The notes under the pieces were generated by a model. The model searched no databases, was not told where the DNA came from, and saw only the letters and a program-made list of their open reading frames with translations. Shown here one piece after another: positions 39,576 through 52,382 of a DNA stretch of 64,000 nucleotides (positions are counted from its first letter, which is position 1; each line of letters opens with the position of its first letter). The DNA is taken from NCBI GenBank assembly GCA_961205875.1, contig OY540812.1, positions 15,128,001-15,192,000 of the forward strand. The letters run 5' to 3'. The stretch is from Sialis fuliginosa. Taxonomy: Eukaryota > Arthropoda > Insecta > Megaloptera > Sialidae. Position numbers and translations under genes: made by a program.

Positions 39576-39905
39576 GTGTCCGGAAATTTTCCGTGTGCTA
39601 CAGTCTTCTAAATATTTTGCCTCAAATTAGTTTTTATTTAATATTTTGAGAATGCATTGTGATACAGTTATAAACAGCTATGATACAGGGTTTAGTATTT
39701 TATCGACGGGCCGACTAACCCCATACAGTCTCAGTCTAAATTATTATTGGTTGATACTGAAAATCGATTACACTTATTAATACTAAACCGATTATCAAAT
39801 TTCATAACTGCATCACAATAGGTTCTCAAGATATTAAATAAAAACTAATTTTCGAAAAATCTTCGGAATGCTATGTAGCTCCTTTATGAAAAAATTTCGG
39901 GCACA
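39576..39905. mobile_element. Foldback element inside the outer hAT element
   Basis: The left TGTCCGGAAATTTT is mirrored by AAATTTCGGGCACA on the right. Long arms share 'aaattagtttttatttaata' and its inverse. The right end carries CATAAAGGAGCTA-type text that also ends the 18,300-18,601 MITE, so the two are probably related families. It could be part of the original outer element rather than a later insertion, since the TSD is not clear. Confidence 0.6.
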
Positions 39906-40097
39906 TGTTAATATAGAGTTTTTTGCTTAAAATATTTTTAAGTTTGGTACGACAGTACTGAATCAACTGTATTGTAGGTTCTAGTTGTCGGTGCCGAATG
40001 CTTTTCATATACTTTTATTATAATCAACTACACAGGCAGAAGGCATACTTATTGGCGGGGCTCAGCCCCCCGACGGTAATATTGGGGGGGCTTGAGC

Positions 40098-40959
40098 CAG
40101 AGCCGTAACTAGAAGCTTGGGGGCCCCGGGGAAGCAGGTGATCGAGGGGCCCCCCCTTATAAAATTTTATTTGAACAATTTTGAAGTTTGTGACTATTTT
40201 CGAAAAAATACATTTTCAATAAAAATGTAAATACTTTCAAATTTCAATTATTAATATTTTTTGTAAACAATGAAAACTACACCTGTAAATACATTACAAA
40301 AAAAAAAAAAAAACAATAATTTCTCATATCGAGCTGCATAAAATTCCATTTATAGTGCAGTCATATTAGCGAAAATTTTTGTACCTTGTTGAAAAAACGA
40401 ACATTTTTACAGTTTTTCGTGTGCAATTTTTTTTAAATATCTCCAATTCTATTGGCCGGATTGTAAAAATAAAAAAATAATTTTAAAATTCATGTTATGA
40501 ATTTCCCTATAAAACTAAAAAAATGTAAATCTTATAATTTTATTACACAATCTAAATAACGACCAATAAAATCGATTTTGATAAAATTTTTGGAAAATAT
40601 ATTCTTTATGATTATAAATATGTAAGTGTGACAAGTTCCAAATCAAAAGTGCTAAAAAAGACATTTAAAAATAAAAATTGACTCGTTGATATCTAGTGAG
40701 CAACAAAGGGACATTCTTTTTTTTGTAATTTTTTTATGTTCTATACGATGGCGCTAAAGATAATTCTATAAATGTATTAAACAATTTTTTTTTGAGTTTT
40801 TGTTTTTGAAAAATTTTGTCAGTGTTGAATCAAAATTAGTTAAACTCAAAACTTTTTAAATCCGATTTCGTAAAAAAATACCTTCCTTTTTCGGGGCCCC
40901 TCTACGCTCGGGGGCCCCGGGGCACAGCCCCGGCTGCCCCGGTGGTAGTTACGGCCCTG
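40098..40959. mobile_element. Inner hAT-type element with perfect 8-bp TSD
   Basis: The ends are CAGAGCCGTAACTA and the inverse TAGTTACGGCCCTG, flanked on both sides by GCTTGAGC (40,090-40,097 and 40,960-40,967), which is part of the outer element's right terminal region. The ends are rich in GGGGCCCC words. About 862 bp, non-coding. The nesting shows that it inserted after the outer element. Confidence 0.92.
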
Positions 40960-41483
40960 GCTTGAGCCCCTCCAGCCCCATGTAGTCGGTGCCCCTGGTA
41001 ATGTGTTATTTGTCCTTTATCTTTCCTTGTCTAACAATAAGCTTCATTCAATGAAAAGTGCTATTTGTCGTCCACTGTGATCCACTGTAATTTAATTGTT
41101 GTTGGAATTTATAATACCACCATCTATCTGCTCATGCTAGAACTAAACGGTAATATGGTATGGATGGTTGGTAATATGAAATGTTAGAAAACATTTTAAT
41201 CGGCAGTAGCAGGTTGAAGGTACATATTACAATAAAAATATTTTGTTGTAAATAATAAATAAAGAAATAGTTTTAACGTGACAAAAGGCAGTCTTCAGTC
41301 GATATCAATAAAATGTTTATAATACATCGTGTACTATAACTAAATCACATAAAATTATTGGTTATGTTAGATTGAAAACTGTGACATTGACAATCAAATG
41401 TCAAGTTATAGTTAAAAAATTCTAAAACAGCAAGAATGTTAATATTTTGATAAAAAATCCTTTTTACATTTTGAATATCAAAT

Positions 41484-44400
41484 ATGATGAAGATAGGGTC
41501 AAAAAAGTTAAACATGCTTGATGCTTGCACAAGGAGAGAACAAGGGCTAAGTGATAGAGAAAAGGTTTCAAAGGTTTTATTATTAGCTGCTGAAGATCAT
41601 TTAGTAACAAAAACTTATCATGAATTGGTAAATATTCACGAAACTAAAGTACAGTTTTAATTAGTAATAATTGATTTTTTATTTCGATAGATTTGTGACA
41701 TGCCAGAAGTACCTAAATCTACATTTCTTATGGTATTCAGTCCAGATGGGTAAGATTTATGTTTCCTTTTCAATCTTAATTAGTAGTTTACTTATTTATA
41801 TGTTTAAATTATATGATAATGTTCTAATTATTCTTCTTACCAGTTCCAAAATTGCATCAACACACGGAAATCACAATATCTATGTTACGGATCTTCGCAC
41901 TGGGAAAAACATCAACAAGTTAGTGGGCCATCCCAGAACACCATGGTGTATAGCATTTCATCCCTCGTCCAATCAAATATTAGCTACTGGTTGTCTTGGC
42001 GGACAAGTGAGAATTTGGGATTTAAGTGTAAGGGTTTAATACTTACTTTTTATTTAGGTTAACATTAAAGTGAACCAATTTTAAAATTATAATAAAAATC
42101 AAAATATAGTTTTTAGGATTTATCGATATTTAATTTGCTATAAATTTATTATAATAACGAGATATATTTTAATGTAATTTTTTGCTTTCAAAACAAGTTA
42201 TGAAAAGTAAAGTTATTAAAATAGTGAATATTAATATTTAAGTAAATACAATATTTGGTTTTCATTATTTTAATTTATTGAAAACTTCAAACATTAATTT
42301 GAAATATTTAATAAAATATTATAATTATATAGAATAACTTCTGTAAAAAAAATGTTTGATGTTCGAAAATTATTATTTTCATAAGTATTTTTATTTATAC
42401 TTGTTCTCTTAGATAAGATTGTAACATTTAACAATGATGTATTGGAAATTGTAAGATATTTATTCAACTTATTATGTCAGGGAGGAAGCGAAGTATGGTC
42501 TACGGAGTGTCATTCTGTCATCGCATCATTAGCATTTCATCCGTCTGACAGACTTCTCGTAATCGCTACATATAATGAATTATATTTTTGGGATTGGAGT
42601 CAGCCGAAGCCCTTCATGCAGACATGTACAAATAATGTAAGAGAGAAAATTAGGTACGTATATGACATTATCAAGTTATCTAAGAAAAAAGAGACTAATA
42701 GATGGTTAATCAAGATTGTCTCATTTTACATCATTATTAGCAAATTCTTTTCATTGTTTGGGGTGGTAAGCTAGTAATTCTATTGTTAATTATTTATTAA
42801 ATATCTGATTTAATTGTTATGTACATCATTTTATATATTGAATGTAGGTACGTAGCATTTGATCGATTGGGACATAAACTAATAACTGGAATAGCCAATC
42901 AACTTCAGAATCGATCCAACAGAGTGCCATTAATAACGCAGCCATCTCCTCCAAGAGTTACGCATCCAGTTCCTAACTTTTGCCACAACAGACGTAGTAA
43001 CCGTTATCAGTTCACAACTCCAGCAATACAGGTTTTTATCCATTTATTTTGTGAAAATCAGGCTGTAAAGGCATTTTATATAACAATTTACAAGTAACCA
43101 AACGTCCTGCTTTTAGACACTGTTCTGCTGTCTATTTGATTCCCAAAATGTCTTGCTTATTTTAATTATATTTTTTATATTATATAATTCTGTGTTTGAC
43201 TGCCAAAACCTACACCGATACTAATAGAATACAAGTTTTTCTAATGTTATACTAGTCACCATGTTAGATAGAGACCTTTCAATTAAGATTTTGGTTTACT
43301 AACAGTAATTTTAGATTCATCTGGGTAAAATACTGTTTATAAATTGTTACATGAAATGCTTCTTGCAATCAAGATTCCTGAAATTTAGTCTAGATTATTT
43401 TTTATGATAAATTTCGTCTCTTTATTTTAATATTGCTATTACAATGTATTGTTAAGCTGGGTATTAATTTGAGTATTAACAGTGCTAAGGTAGAATTTCC
43501 TTTGATGTACCAATACGAAATAATCCAATTATCCATAAAAAATAAAGTTAAAGATTTAATCGCGATTTTTTTATGTGTGTTTAGTCAGTCAGTATTGAAT
43601 TTATATTCACCATCAGAATTAACAAATGTCAGAATTTAAGACAAGTCTATTCAATAAGATAAACCCGTACGTCACACTCAAGCGCCATGATTAATACAGG
43701 GGGTGGGATAAATCTGCACTTTGCATGGTGATTCAAATTTATCCGCACATGGAATCTAAAGGGTTATTATGCATTATTATCATCAAACTAGAGTCAGTTA
43801 ATTTTTTATTTTAGTTAATCTATAATAAATCATAACCGCCTAATAATATTTGTTTCATGTAATCCATCATTAATATTTATACATTTTAGATATTTTCAAG
43901 TTCATTAAATCAAACTTTTTCAAATTCTTTGGATGAAAGGCACATTGCTGTGTGTTATCATAATCTTAGACAGCAATATCAATCATTGTTGAAGAAAGTT
44001 GCAGAATTACACCGAAGAAGATGTGCTAATACTGTAGGTTGAATTATTATTTTTTGTCTTGTTAGTATTATGATTTCATAATTGTGAATTTTATTTTTTT
44101 TATTAATGGGAATTTTCTTATTAATTAAATAAATAATATTGACAATAGAAAGCTGAAACCAAATAACCAACATTTGTATTTTCAACATAGCTCTATGGTG
44201 AAAAATATGTCACTTGTATTACAGTAAAACACTGTCCGTTTGACTAAACGATATTACATATCACAATGTAAATTATTTCATTAAATGAAGCTTAAAAAAA
44301 TATTGAAAGTGACAAATTTTAATCAATAAAAGAAGCAAAATGAAAAAAAAATGAGAAACATGTATTCCACTGTAAAATTTGGTAAAAAATATGTTGTTTA

Positions 44401-47400
44401 TTTAGTTCCAGCTTTCCACTGTCGCATGTTGGTATAATTATCCTAGTTTCCCAAATAAATTATAAAATATATTTAATAATTTTAAAATAATATAGACCGA
44501 TCGAGGTACAGATCCTATGGAACCATCGCAGGCATCTACTACGAGCACACCGAAAACAGAAACAAAACCAACTGCTAGTATTGTTCAACCAATTTCTAGT
44601 GCAACTCAAGATTCTAATGTTTGTAGTATTCCACCGCAAAAACCTGTACCTTCGGTGTCCTCTTGGGGATCTCCACAACCAGGACCTAGTGGCTTAGCTA
44701 CAAAAAGGACAAAGAGACCCAGGTTTGTTATATATTAAAATTAATATTGTATCTGTTTATAATGAAGTATTTAAAAAATATAATAATAATTTCAACGGTC
44801 AAAATAATTTAACAGGTCAAAAAAAGAAGTTATCCGTATTCGCTCTAGTGATTCTTGTTCATCATCTGATAGTTCAGATGACATTCCTGCATCTGTAAAA
44901 AGAAGAATTGGTGTTGGATCTCTATATACTAACTTAGCATCAAGTGATGAAACTAGAAATATTGATTTATCTACTCCACAGAAATCCTCTAAAGAAGATA
45001 ATGCAGTTAATTCTGAAGCAGCAGGTAAATCAAGTGCTTTTTCTATATCGGATAAATCTGCTTTTCATCCGACATCTACACAAAGCTTAAAACAGAAACC
45101 ATCAGACTCTACAAATGCAGAGATTGAGAATGTTAATGAAGATACTCAACTTGAAAATTCTGCTCCTATCGAATCTGTAAACAATTCAAGTTCATCATCA
45201 ACCTCAAGTGAATCACCAAATATTATCCAATCATTGTTTTCAGCAGTTGAGGCAGAAAGAATTAACAGTCAAGTTAATGATTCATCAATTGAAACCGTAT
45301 TGATCAGCCCAAATTTATCACCTGCATCAAGTAATTCCTCAGATCTAACAATAATCCCGGAAACTCCACCAGCTAACGAAAACCCTCCAACAAATAGCAA
45401 TGATCTAACACCTTCAGATGTACAGTTCCGGTTACATGTAAATAGACTTCCTGATCCTATCACTAGAAATTCAACAACATATATACCTGAAATGATTTCA
45501 TCTACTGCTAACAATAATGAATCACAACAATCTGGAATAAATAGAAATCCATCAGCTCGAAGATTACATGAACCATTTATGGAACGATGGCCTAGAATTT
45601 CTTATGCGACTCGTAATTCTTATGAAATTCTACCACGGTTAGAGTTTTTATTAGAAGATCTCCAAGTTATCCGCCAACTTTCAAGTGATACACGAAGTGG
45701 CAGTAATATAGAAAGAAGTAGATCTCCATTTTTTGTTCGTCACAATGTTGATGGTCCACAATCGTTTGAAAATAACAATGAAAACTCTCCAATGGATTTA
45801 TCATCTGGGCATGTTCACAGACTTTTCGAAAGGGAATCAGTAGATCCCACAGTAGATCATAATTACATGGCAACCAATAATTCTCGTACCATCAATAGTA
45901 ATACAACACTGCCTCAACGTCCTCTACCTCCTTCTGATATTCGTTACTTGCGTTATGGATGGATGCATCAAACAGATACTAGACAGTTTATTGATCGTTC
46001 AAGATCAGAAGTAAGACAAATACAATTTATTAGATGCTTGTGTGAAGAACTTCTTTCTCTTGTCATAAACAGTAGTAATGATACTAATAATAATCCAACA
46101 ACATCTGAATCTGTAAACCAATCTACTCAACCAGTTTCTGTTTCAAATAATACTAATTCTGGTATTACTGAAAATCCATCAATATCGGATTCTGCTCATA
46201 ATGCAACAAATACTTTGGATGAGAACTTATCTTCAGTGAGCAATAATTTCACTAACTTAACTAATACAACTCAACAGTTTCAACAAGAATCTACTGCAAA
46301 TAACGAAGAATCAGAAATTCAGAATATTTTACAAAATAATCCAGAAAATGTTACACAAGAACTTAACGAACCTTCTAATAGTTTCATTTCACAGATGACT
46401 CAGACATCAACTAATACAAATGTATTTGAACAAGATTCAAGTGACTCAAATACTAGCTCAATTGAACCAATTAACTTACAAACAACCCAAACTGAAATAA
46501 TTTCCGAAACACCGGAAACAAGAATTGAAGCTTCTGCAAATCCAAATATTAATGAAAATGCTGAATCTGATAATTTGCCATCTATTAGTACAAATTTTAC
46601 AGATAATATACAGCCTGAAAGTTCTAGTTCTAATAGTTTACCAGGATCTTCTCAACACACAAGAGGTTTGTATATTTATTTATCATTTGTTCCAAGCTGG
46701 ATTGATAAAATTATTTATTTCATTACAGGTGTATGTGGACCAAAACTTATTTATGGTGCTAAACATCGCCGACCACTTATTCCATCTCAGCGACCATTTT
46801 CAAGAGTTTCTTATTTGTTTTCAAACAGACGCTTGCGACAACATCCTGTTCATTCAGTACGTCGAGCTTGTTTACCTCACCACAGATTGCTGTGTATGAA
46901 TTCAAATCCTAGATCTGATTCTACTACTTCTACATCTACATCTACATCTAGACCTGATTCAATTCTTGAAGATACACCTGTTACAAATGAGTCAGTAATG
47001 AATTTAATTGACCGTGTTGAAGATTTAATACGACAGCAATATAATCACCCCCAAGTTCGTTTTCATAGGTAAATAATTAGTTTCTTGATAAAGTTTTATT
47101 AATTTTATATTTTTTAATAAATATTTCAGGGATTATCTTGACCTAAATTCAAATTATGTTTCGGAAAGTGATATCGACACTCGATTACAATTATGTAGAT
47201 CGAGACTTGTAAGCTTAGGTTGTCGTCCAGAAAGTGGACCTGGTTATACTATTTGTATCACCATTAATGGTATGAGCATATTTGTGGTGATATTATTTGA
47301 AACATTTAAAAATACATTTATATATTTTAGGCTGGAATGGAGATAATGTTTTCTCACGTTTTCGGGCAAGACAAGCACTTAGCATTATGTTAATTATGTT

Positions 47401-49344
47401 AACAAATAACTTCCATGAACAAGATATGACACCGGCATTATGTGATCGGATTGTTTTATTGCTGGAGCTAGCTTTAGTTTTAGTTGATAGTTTGTTGATA
47501 AATGTTTTGGAAAGTGTTAGAGTTACAGATACAAGAGATGCTCATGGTTATTATGCACACAGGTTAAGACAAATTAATGAAAGGTAATTATGAAAAATAA
47601 AGTATTTTATAGTAAAAGGAAAACATTAATGATTAAATTTTAACAGGATTGATAGGGAAAGGTTATATTTTCGAGATCAGTTGTTACGTAGTATACGCAA
47701 CTTAGGCGAGAGAACTCGCGGTGGAACATATTACATAGAAGATTTATCTAGAATGTCTGTAACTGATAGTGAAACAGGACAAAGAGAGTCAAGAAATGAA
47801 TCTGTTGCTACAGATAGAGCTTTCTTAGATCGTTTATATGGCTTACGGCTGTTTACAAATAGACTAACAAGAAATATATCGAGAAATACTAGAGAGGCAA
47901 CAGGACCAACAGGACCAACTAGTTCTGAGCAAGTTATGAGAAGGCCTAGAATTACACGTAGACGTTTTGGATTACGACAACATAATGATGAACCTTGGTT
48001 TTCTGTACCACAGGTATAACTTTTCTATGTCAGCTTTGAGTTTATTGAAACTTGTTCTTTACATTTTTATTGTGATTTTAGGTGCAGGTGAATGATGTTC
48101 CTGTTACTGATCCAACATCTGCACATCGCACTAGTCGTCCTATGCCACAACTGTCGAGTACTAGTGGAATCTTCCGACCTAGATTTTTTTCATCAGTAAA
48201 TTTATTTGATTTGGATGTTGATGAATACCACAGGGAGCAGACATTTGAGACAGATTCAAATGCAGCAAATCATAGAATACAAGTTTGGAATATGGCAGAT
48301 GGAAAAATACCAAATATTGCTAACTGTTAGTAAAAATGATAATCTTTTACTTGCTATTTAATTAATAACAATTTCAAATAATGTGTGTATATTTTTTTTT
48401 AGCTGAGAAAAATATAGTTGTTGCTGAATGTAAAATTCAAAATGATGCCAGTGTAGACATATCTCAAGATGGAAATTTATTAGTAACTCTGTTAACTTCA
48501 GGTGGTTCTTCAAATTCTATTAATAAACTTGGTAAGTATTCTATAGAGGCTGGTTACCCTGGTTACTGTCTTTGAGAGGCAGGTGTTAAGAGAGGATTGC
48601 CTGTATTAAAGTACATGTCAGTGATCATTACCAACTTTTCAGTTATTTTTTCCATCATAAATAATACTTGATAAAATCATCTTATCATGGGTTTCAAAAC
48701 ATTTTTTGCAATATATTTAGCTAGTACTGAAATTGTAAGAACAGTGCAAACGGCTTGGTTAGTTTTATTTATGAGTTTTACTTATATGTCAAAACCATAA
48801 ACTTCTTAATTTGTGCACTGCTACACTTCTAAAACCGTTGATTGATCTAGTTTTAAATCATTTTTAATTACTTAAAAATGGGACAGAAAAATTTAAAAAA
48901 AATTACATTTGCGATTGATTTAACTTTTTATTTTGGTAATCAACCTCCTTAATAGTTATATTAATGACGTATTTATTTGAACAGTATAAGTAAGCTTTTG
49001 AATTACTTTTAGGTGTATTTAGTATTCAATGGGAAACATTAGGACAATGTTTATACACGGCTAGTTTTGAACAGAGTGCTGTATCAGTTTCATTGTCAGC
49101 TACAGCCCGTTATCTGGCTGTGGGGTTGGCAACAAAACGTGTTTCTTTGGTTCAAGGAAGCGAACGGTTTGTTATGGCACAATTATATAAATTGGAAAGT
49201 GACAGAAGAACAGTTTTAGTCAGGGATATTGAAAGAACACCTGATTTCGGTCATACTAGCTTAAACTGCATTAGATGGAGTCCTGTTCCAGGCCAAGGAT
49301 TAGTTTACGCAACTAATACTGGGCAATTAAAAGTACTGACGTAA
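41484..49344 (+). CDS. AMBRA1: Activating molecule in BECN1-regulated autophagy 1 (AMBRA1 homologue)
   Basis: Fourteen exons by my splicing: 41,484-41,627; 41,691-41,749; 41,844-42,027; 42,481-42,653; 42,848-43,031; 43,890-44,033; 44,496-44,722; 44,816-47,068; 47,130-47,269; 47,331-47,583; 47,647-48,013; 48,082-48,325; 48,403-48,531; 49,013-49,344. All are GT-AG and in frame, giving about 1,610 aa (human about 1,300). An in-frame TGA at 41,472 fixes the start. Residues about 50-205 are WD40 repeats (HRTPWC-like [29 protein letters not shown]). About 300-1,440 is S/N/T-rich and disordered. About 1,445-1,610 carries NDAS.DIS and VSLS..RY, the second half of the split propeller. In the known family, AMBRA1 is the DDB1-CUL4 substrate receptor and a Beclin-1/VPS34 regulator. 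TQT words near residues 900 and 928 could bind dynein light chain. The vertebrate C-terminal tail is absent. Confidence 0.95.
46666..46728 (+). other. Probable 63-nt in-frame intron within AMBRA1 exon 8
   Basis: The segment starts GTTTGT, ends in TTTATTTCATTACAG, is 63 nt (divisible by three) and has no stop, so the ORF reads through it. Translated, it gives a hydrophobic stretch ([20 protein letters not shown]) inside a polar, disordered region, which is out of character. Removal yields 1,589 aa. It may be a constitutive minimal intron or an alternatively retained one. Confidence 0.6.
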
Positions 49345-49936
49345 ATAATATTTGTAGTCAGTTACTGTTAATGTAAGGCATATAAATTATAAGTATCTAT
49401 AAAATGAAATTAAAAATGTTTTATTAAAAGTTTTTATCATAATGAATAATTATAAATAGTCCATTTTATTTTATTAATGATTCTTGATCAATATTATTTC
49501 AAAAGCTGATTTAATAGCTTCCATTTATGTTACACTTTTTCAATTATTTTTTTACTACATTTATGTTAATTTTATTTATTAGTGTTTTTTTAACATTATC
49601 GAAATAAAATATATAATTTCAGTATGCTATGTAGATAACAATATTTTTGCAGATTCTTTTTATGTTTATATTGTCACGTAATTTAACAATTTAGCACTAA
49701 ATGTAATTGTTTAGTACTGACAATTGGTTTATTAAAAATAAATGATATTAAAAACTATTATGTATAAATAATTGAAATATTACTATTTCTTTTTCTTAAG
49801 CTTTTTTTAAATTCTATTTACACTACTTTGATTTTAACCACTAAACAAAATTATTAAAAAATATTATTTAAATTTTAAATCTTTCAGCTGTATATCTATC
49901 TACATAGATTCTTAAAATTTCTTGTACAGTCCATAG

Positions 49937-50366
49937 TAGAGCTGGGCGTGGGCCAAGAATTGATGTGAGCGTGAGCGATTTTGAAATCTTGGATCATAAG
50001 TATATGTGATCGTGAGTCCAAATAATAAAACAGTTCTACGTGGCTGTCTGTGATTACATTTTTGTTGGACGTGAGTCCGTGAGTATATTTTATAGGTAAA
50101 AAAAACTTAAAAATGATAAGTGTTGCTGTTTCATTACTTGCATTAAAAATGCAGTATAAAAAAAATAATGCAAATATTCAAATACCTTGAAAAAAAACGT
50201 AATTTTCATGATTTCATAATTTAATTTATAACATGCGTAAGTAAAAAATACAATTCGTGAGCGTACATGGTGATTTTATTTTATGTAACAGTGATTGAGC
50301 AGGTATGATTAAAAATATGTTGTTTGTGATAACGAGCAAATATTACTCACGTCACCAGCTCTGCTA
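49937..50366. mobile_element. Non-autonomous hAT-type element, copy B
   Basis: The left end TAGAGCTGGGCG is identical to copy A at 37,297; the right end CCAGCTCTGCTA is a slightly altered inverse. The flanking octamers GTCCATAG and CTCCATAG agree at 7 of 8. Subterminal GTGAGCG- and GTGATCGTGAG-like words correspond to the CTCACG arrays of copy A. It is more diverged and shorter (430 bp), hence probably older. Confidence 0.82.
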
Positions 50367-51003
50367 CTCCATAGTACGATTTAGGCCCTAAGCACTAGGT
50401 GGTTAGATATTAAATGCAATAGGTGGCCAATGTTATAATTATTTTTTAAATGGGTATTGAAGAAATTATAACATTTTTTTATAACTTACTTAAAGAGTTG
50501 GAAAAAGATAAAAGTATATTTTTAAAAGTTGGACACATTCCCATAATGATTTACTTCTTGTTTTATTAATTAAGAAAGTATATAATAATCGGACATGTTC
50601 AGCTCTCTAATTCTAAATAAAAATTTTCTGGTCGCTGCGATCTCTGAAAGCTCTCGTATTACTCGTATTTCACTGGTTATCTCCTCATTTGACAATTGTT
50701 GCAAAGTATAAATGCATTCATGTAATAAATAGAAATTATATGCCATGATGAACTGGCCCCCTAGTGTGTTTAGAGTCTTATAATTTAATAATAAAATAAC
50801 TAAATATATATGCTTAGTATGTAATATTAAGCGTATATATTTTTGACTGATAGGGTGTATTTTAAGTGATTAATATTCATTATTTTATTATATTTGGTGC
50901 TGTGAATGATGAAAAAAAATGGCAATTTAATTTACTATTAGTATCTATTTTCTTTTAAAAATAGTTTTGTTGATCTTCAATATATTTGATATCGATGAAT
51001 ATA

Positions 51004-51518
51004 GTCCAGTGCATTTAGACAAAAAATCAATGTATCTACGGAATAATTCCAAGGGAGCTGTATTTTGTACACACTTTTATTTAGTCTATAAATAAGGTAT
51101 CAAAAATCCCCACCAAATACATAACTTTTACAGCCCCCAAAAAGTAGTTTTAAGTAAATTTTTCACAAAGAATTTCCGAACATGTTCATATAACTATAAA
51201 TAAGGTATCAAAAATCCCCACCAAATACATAACTTTTACAGCCCCCAAAAAGTAGTTTTAAGTAAATTTTTCTAGTAAGCATAAAAACAATTACTTGTTT
51301 GTTGTAGATCATTTTCTAATCTTAATATTTGATAATAATTATTTGTCATAGAATCGATATATACAGATATATTTAATTAAAACTAATTGTTAGTTCCATT
51401 TATGGGTAGTAGTTATGCAACTTTTGATACCTTATTGATAAAAACTAAATAAATGTATACAAAAATTCAACACTCTTTGAATTTTTCCATTGTGAAACCC
51501 TGCCTAAAACTGCTGGAC
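51004..51518. mobile_element. Foldback element, short relative of 32,336-33,828
   Basis: The ends GTCCAGTGCATTTAGAC and ...GCTGGAC sit next to TA (left) and TT (right). It shares the 'ataaataaggtatcaaaaat' and 'ttacagccc' blocks of the larger element's arms. A 79-bp unit is directly repeated inside (51,086-51,164 and 51,194-51,272) with a 29-bp spacer. Confidence 0.8.
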
Positions 51519-52382
51519 TTAATAAACATTATTGTTGATTTGAAATATGAATGAATGGTTGGCTATTTAAAGATATTAAAATAAGAAACATTCTTGTAAT
51601 TTGATCTTTGACTTGCCAAAAATATTGTATATTAATGTTTTTATTTGTGATTATAATGAAATATAGTACATTTTACAAGTATGTATACTTATATTTTTAT
51701 TGAAACACTTCAACTAACAATAAGTTTTTTAATAACCATAGGCAGTAGTGACAATAGGACAAGAGATGGAGTAAATTTGCCTTTTAGACCACATTTAATT
51801 TAAAAAACTATGAAACAATTTGAATTATCAAGTTCAAAAATACATGATTTTCAGAATCATACATTCCTTAACCCAGTCGAACAGCAGAAAAATGGCTGTT
51901 TAATACTTTTATACATATTTTTAGGTAAAAATATTTATTCAATGTTCGAAATAAGATACATATCACAACTTATTTGAACTGCTACATAGAGATACAGCAG
52001 TTCATGATTAAATTATTTTATATTTTTTATAAATATATACAATTGTGATTTTTGTAATCATTATTATAGTTAAGATACACTGAAAAAACTATAAATTTTA
52101 AAAAAGGATACATGTTAATTATCCTCCTGCAAATATGAACATAGACTATAAGTATATATATATGAACTGATTTAATACAACAGTCCTTGGTTTGGTCAAT
52201 CTCTGCAGTCCCAGGGAGTAATTTTAGTTTAAAACAGACTCAATCTCCGCCGCAATAAAATGTTTTTAAATACTATTGACTGTACTCACATTAATATTGG
52301 TGCGTACACTTACAGTCTACAATTATTTACGGGAAGATAATAACAAGTACCAAAAAAGTGCTAAAAAATATATATTAAATTT

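Larger units (their letters stand above)
39116..40997. mobile_element. Outer hAT-type element with perfect 8-bp TSD
   Basis: The ends are CAGGGGCGCCGACT (left) and the inverse AGTCGGTGCCCCTG (right), flanked by GTAATGTG at 39,108-39,115 and 40,998-41,005. The span contains two further elements (39,576-39,905 and 40,098-40,959). Without the inner hAT and its duplicated octamer it is about 1.0 kb. No transposase ORF. Ends of CAGGGGCG type with an 8-bp duplication fit hAT. Confidence 0.92.
49345..52382. other. Convergent intergenic region between AMBRA1 and Cdc37
   Basis: Holds the 3' flanks of both genes (AATAAA-like words occur at about 49,601 and 49,737), a hAT element (49,937-50,366), a foldback element (51,004-51,518) and a fragment of R4 near 52,190-52,260. 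I see no additional gene. Confidence 0.6.

Noticed and set aside
1-41483. CRISPR array, operon or prokaryotic insert
   Set aside because: No regularly spaced repeats and no ribosome-binding-site-led ORFs; composition and repeats are those of an insect nuclear genome.
44460-44678. 72-codon minus-strand ORF
   Set aside because: Antisense shadow of AMBRA1 exon 7.
46525-46899. 124-codon ORF inside AMBRA1 exon 8
   Set aside because: An alternate frame of a conserved coding exon; hydrophobic by-product of Asn/Ser/Thr codons.
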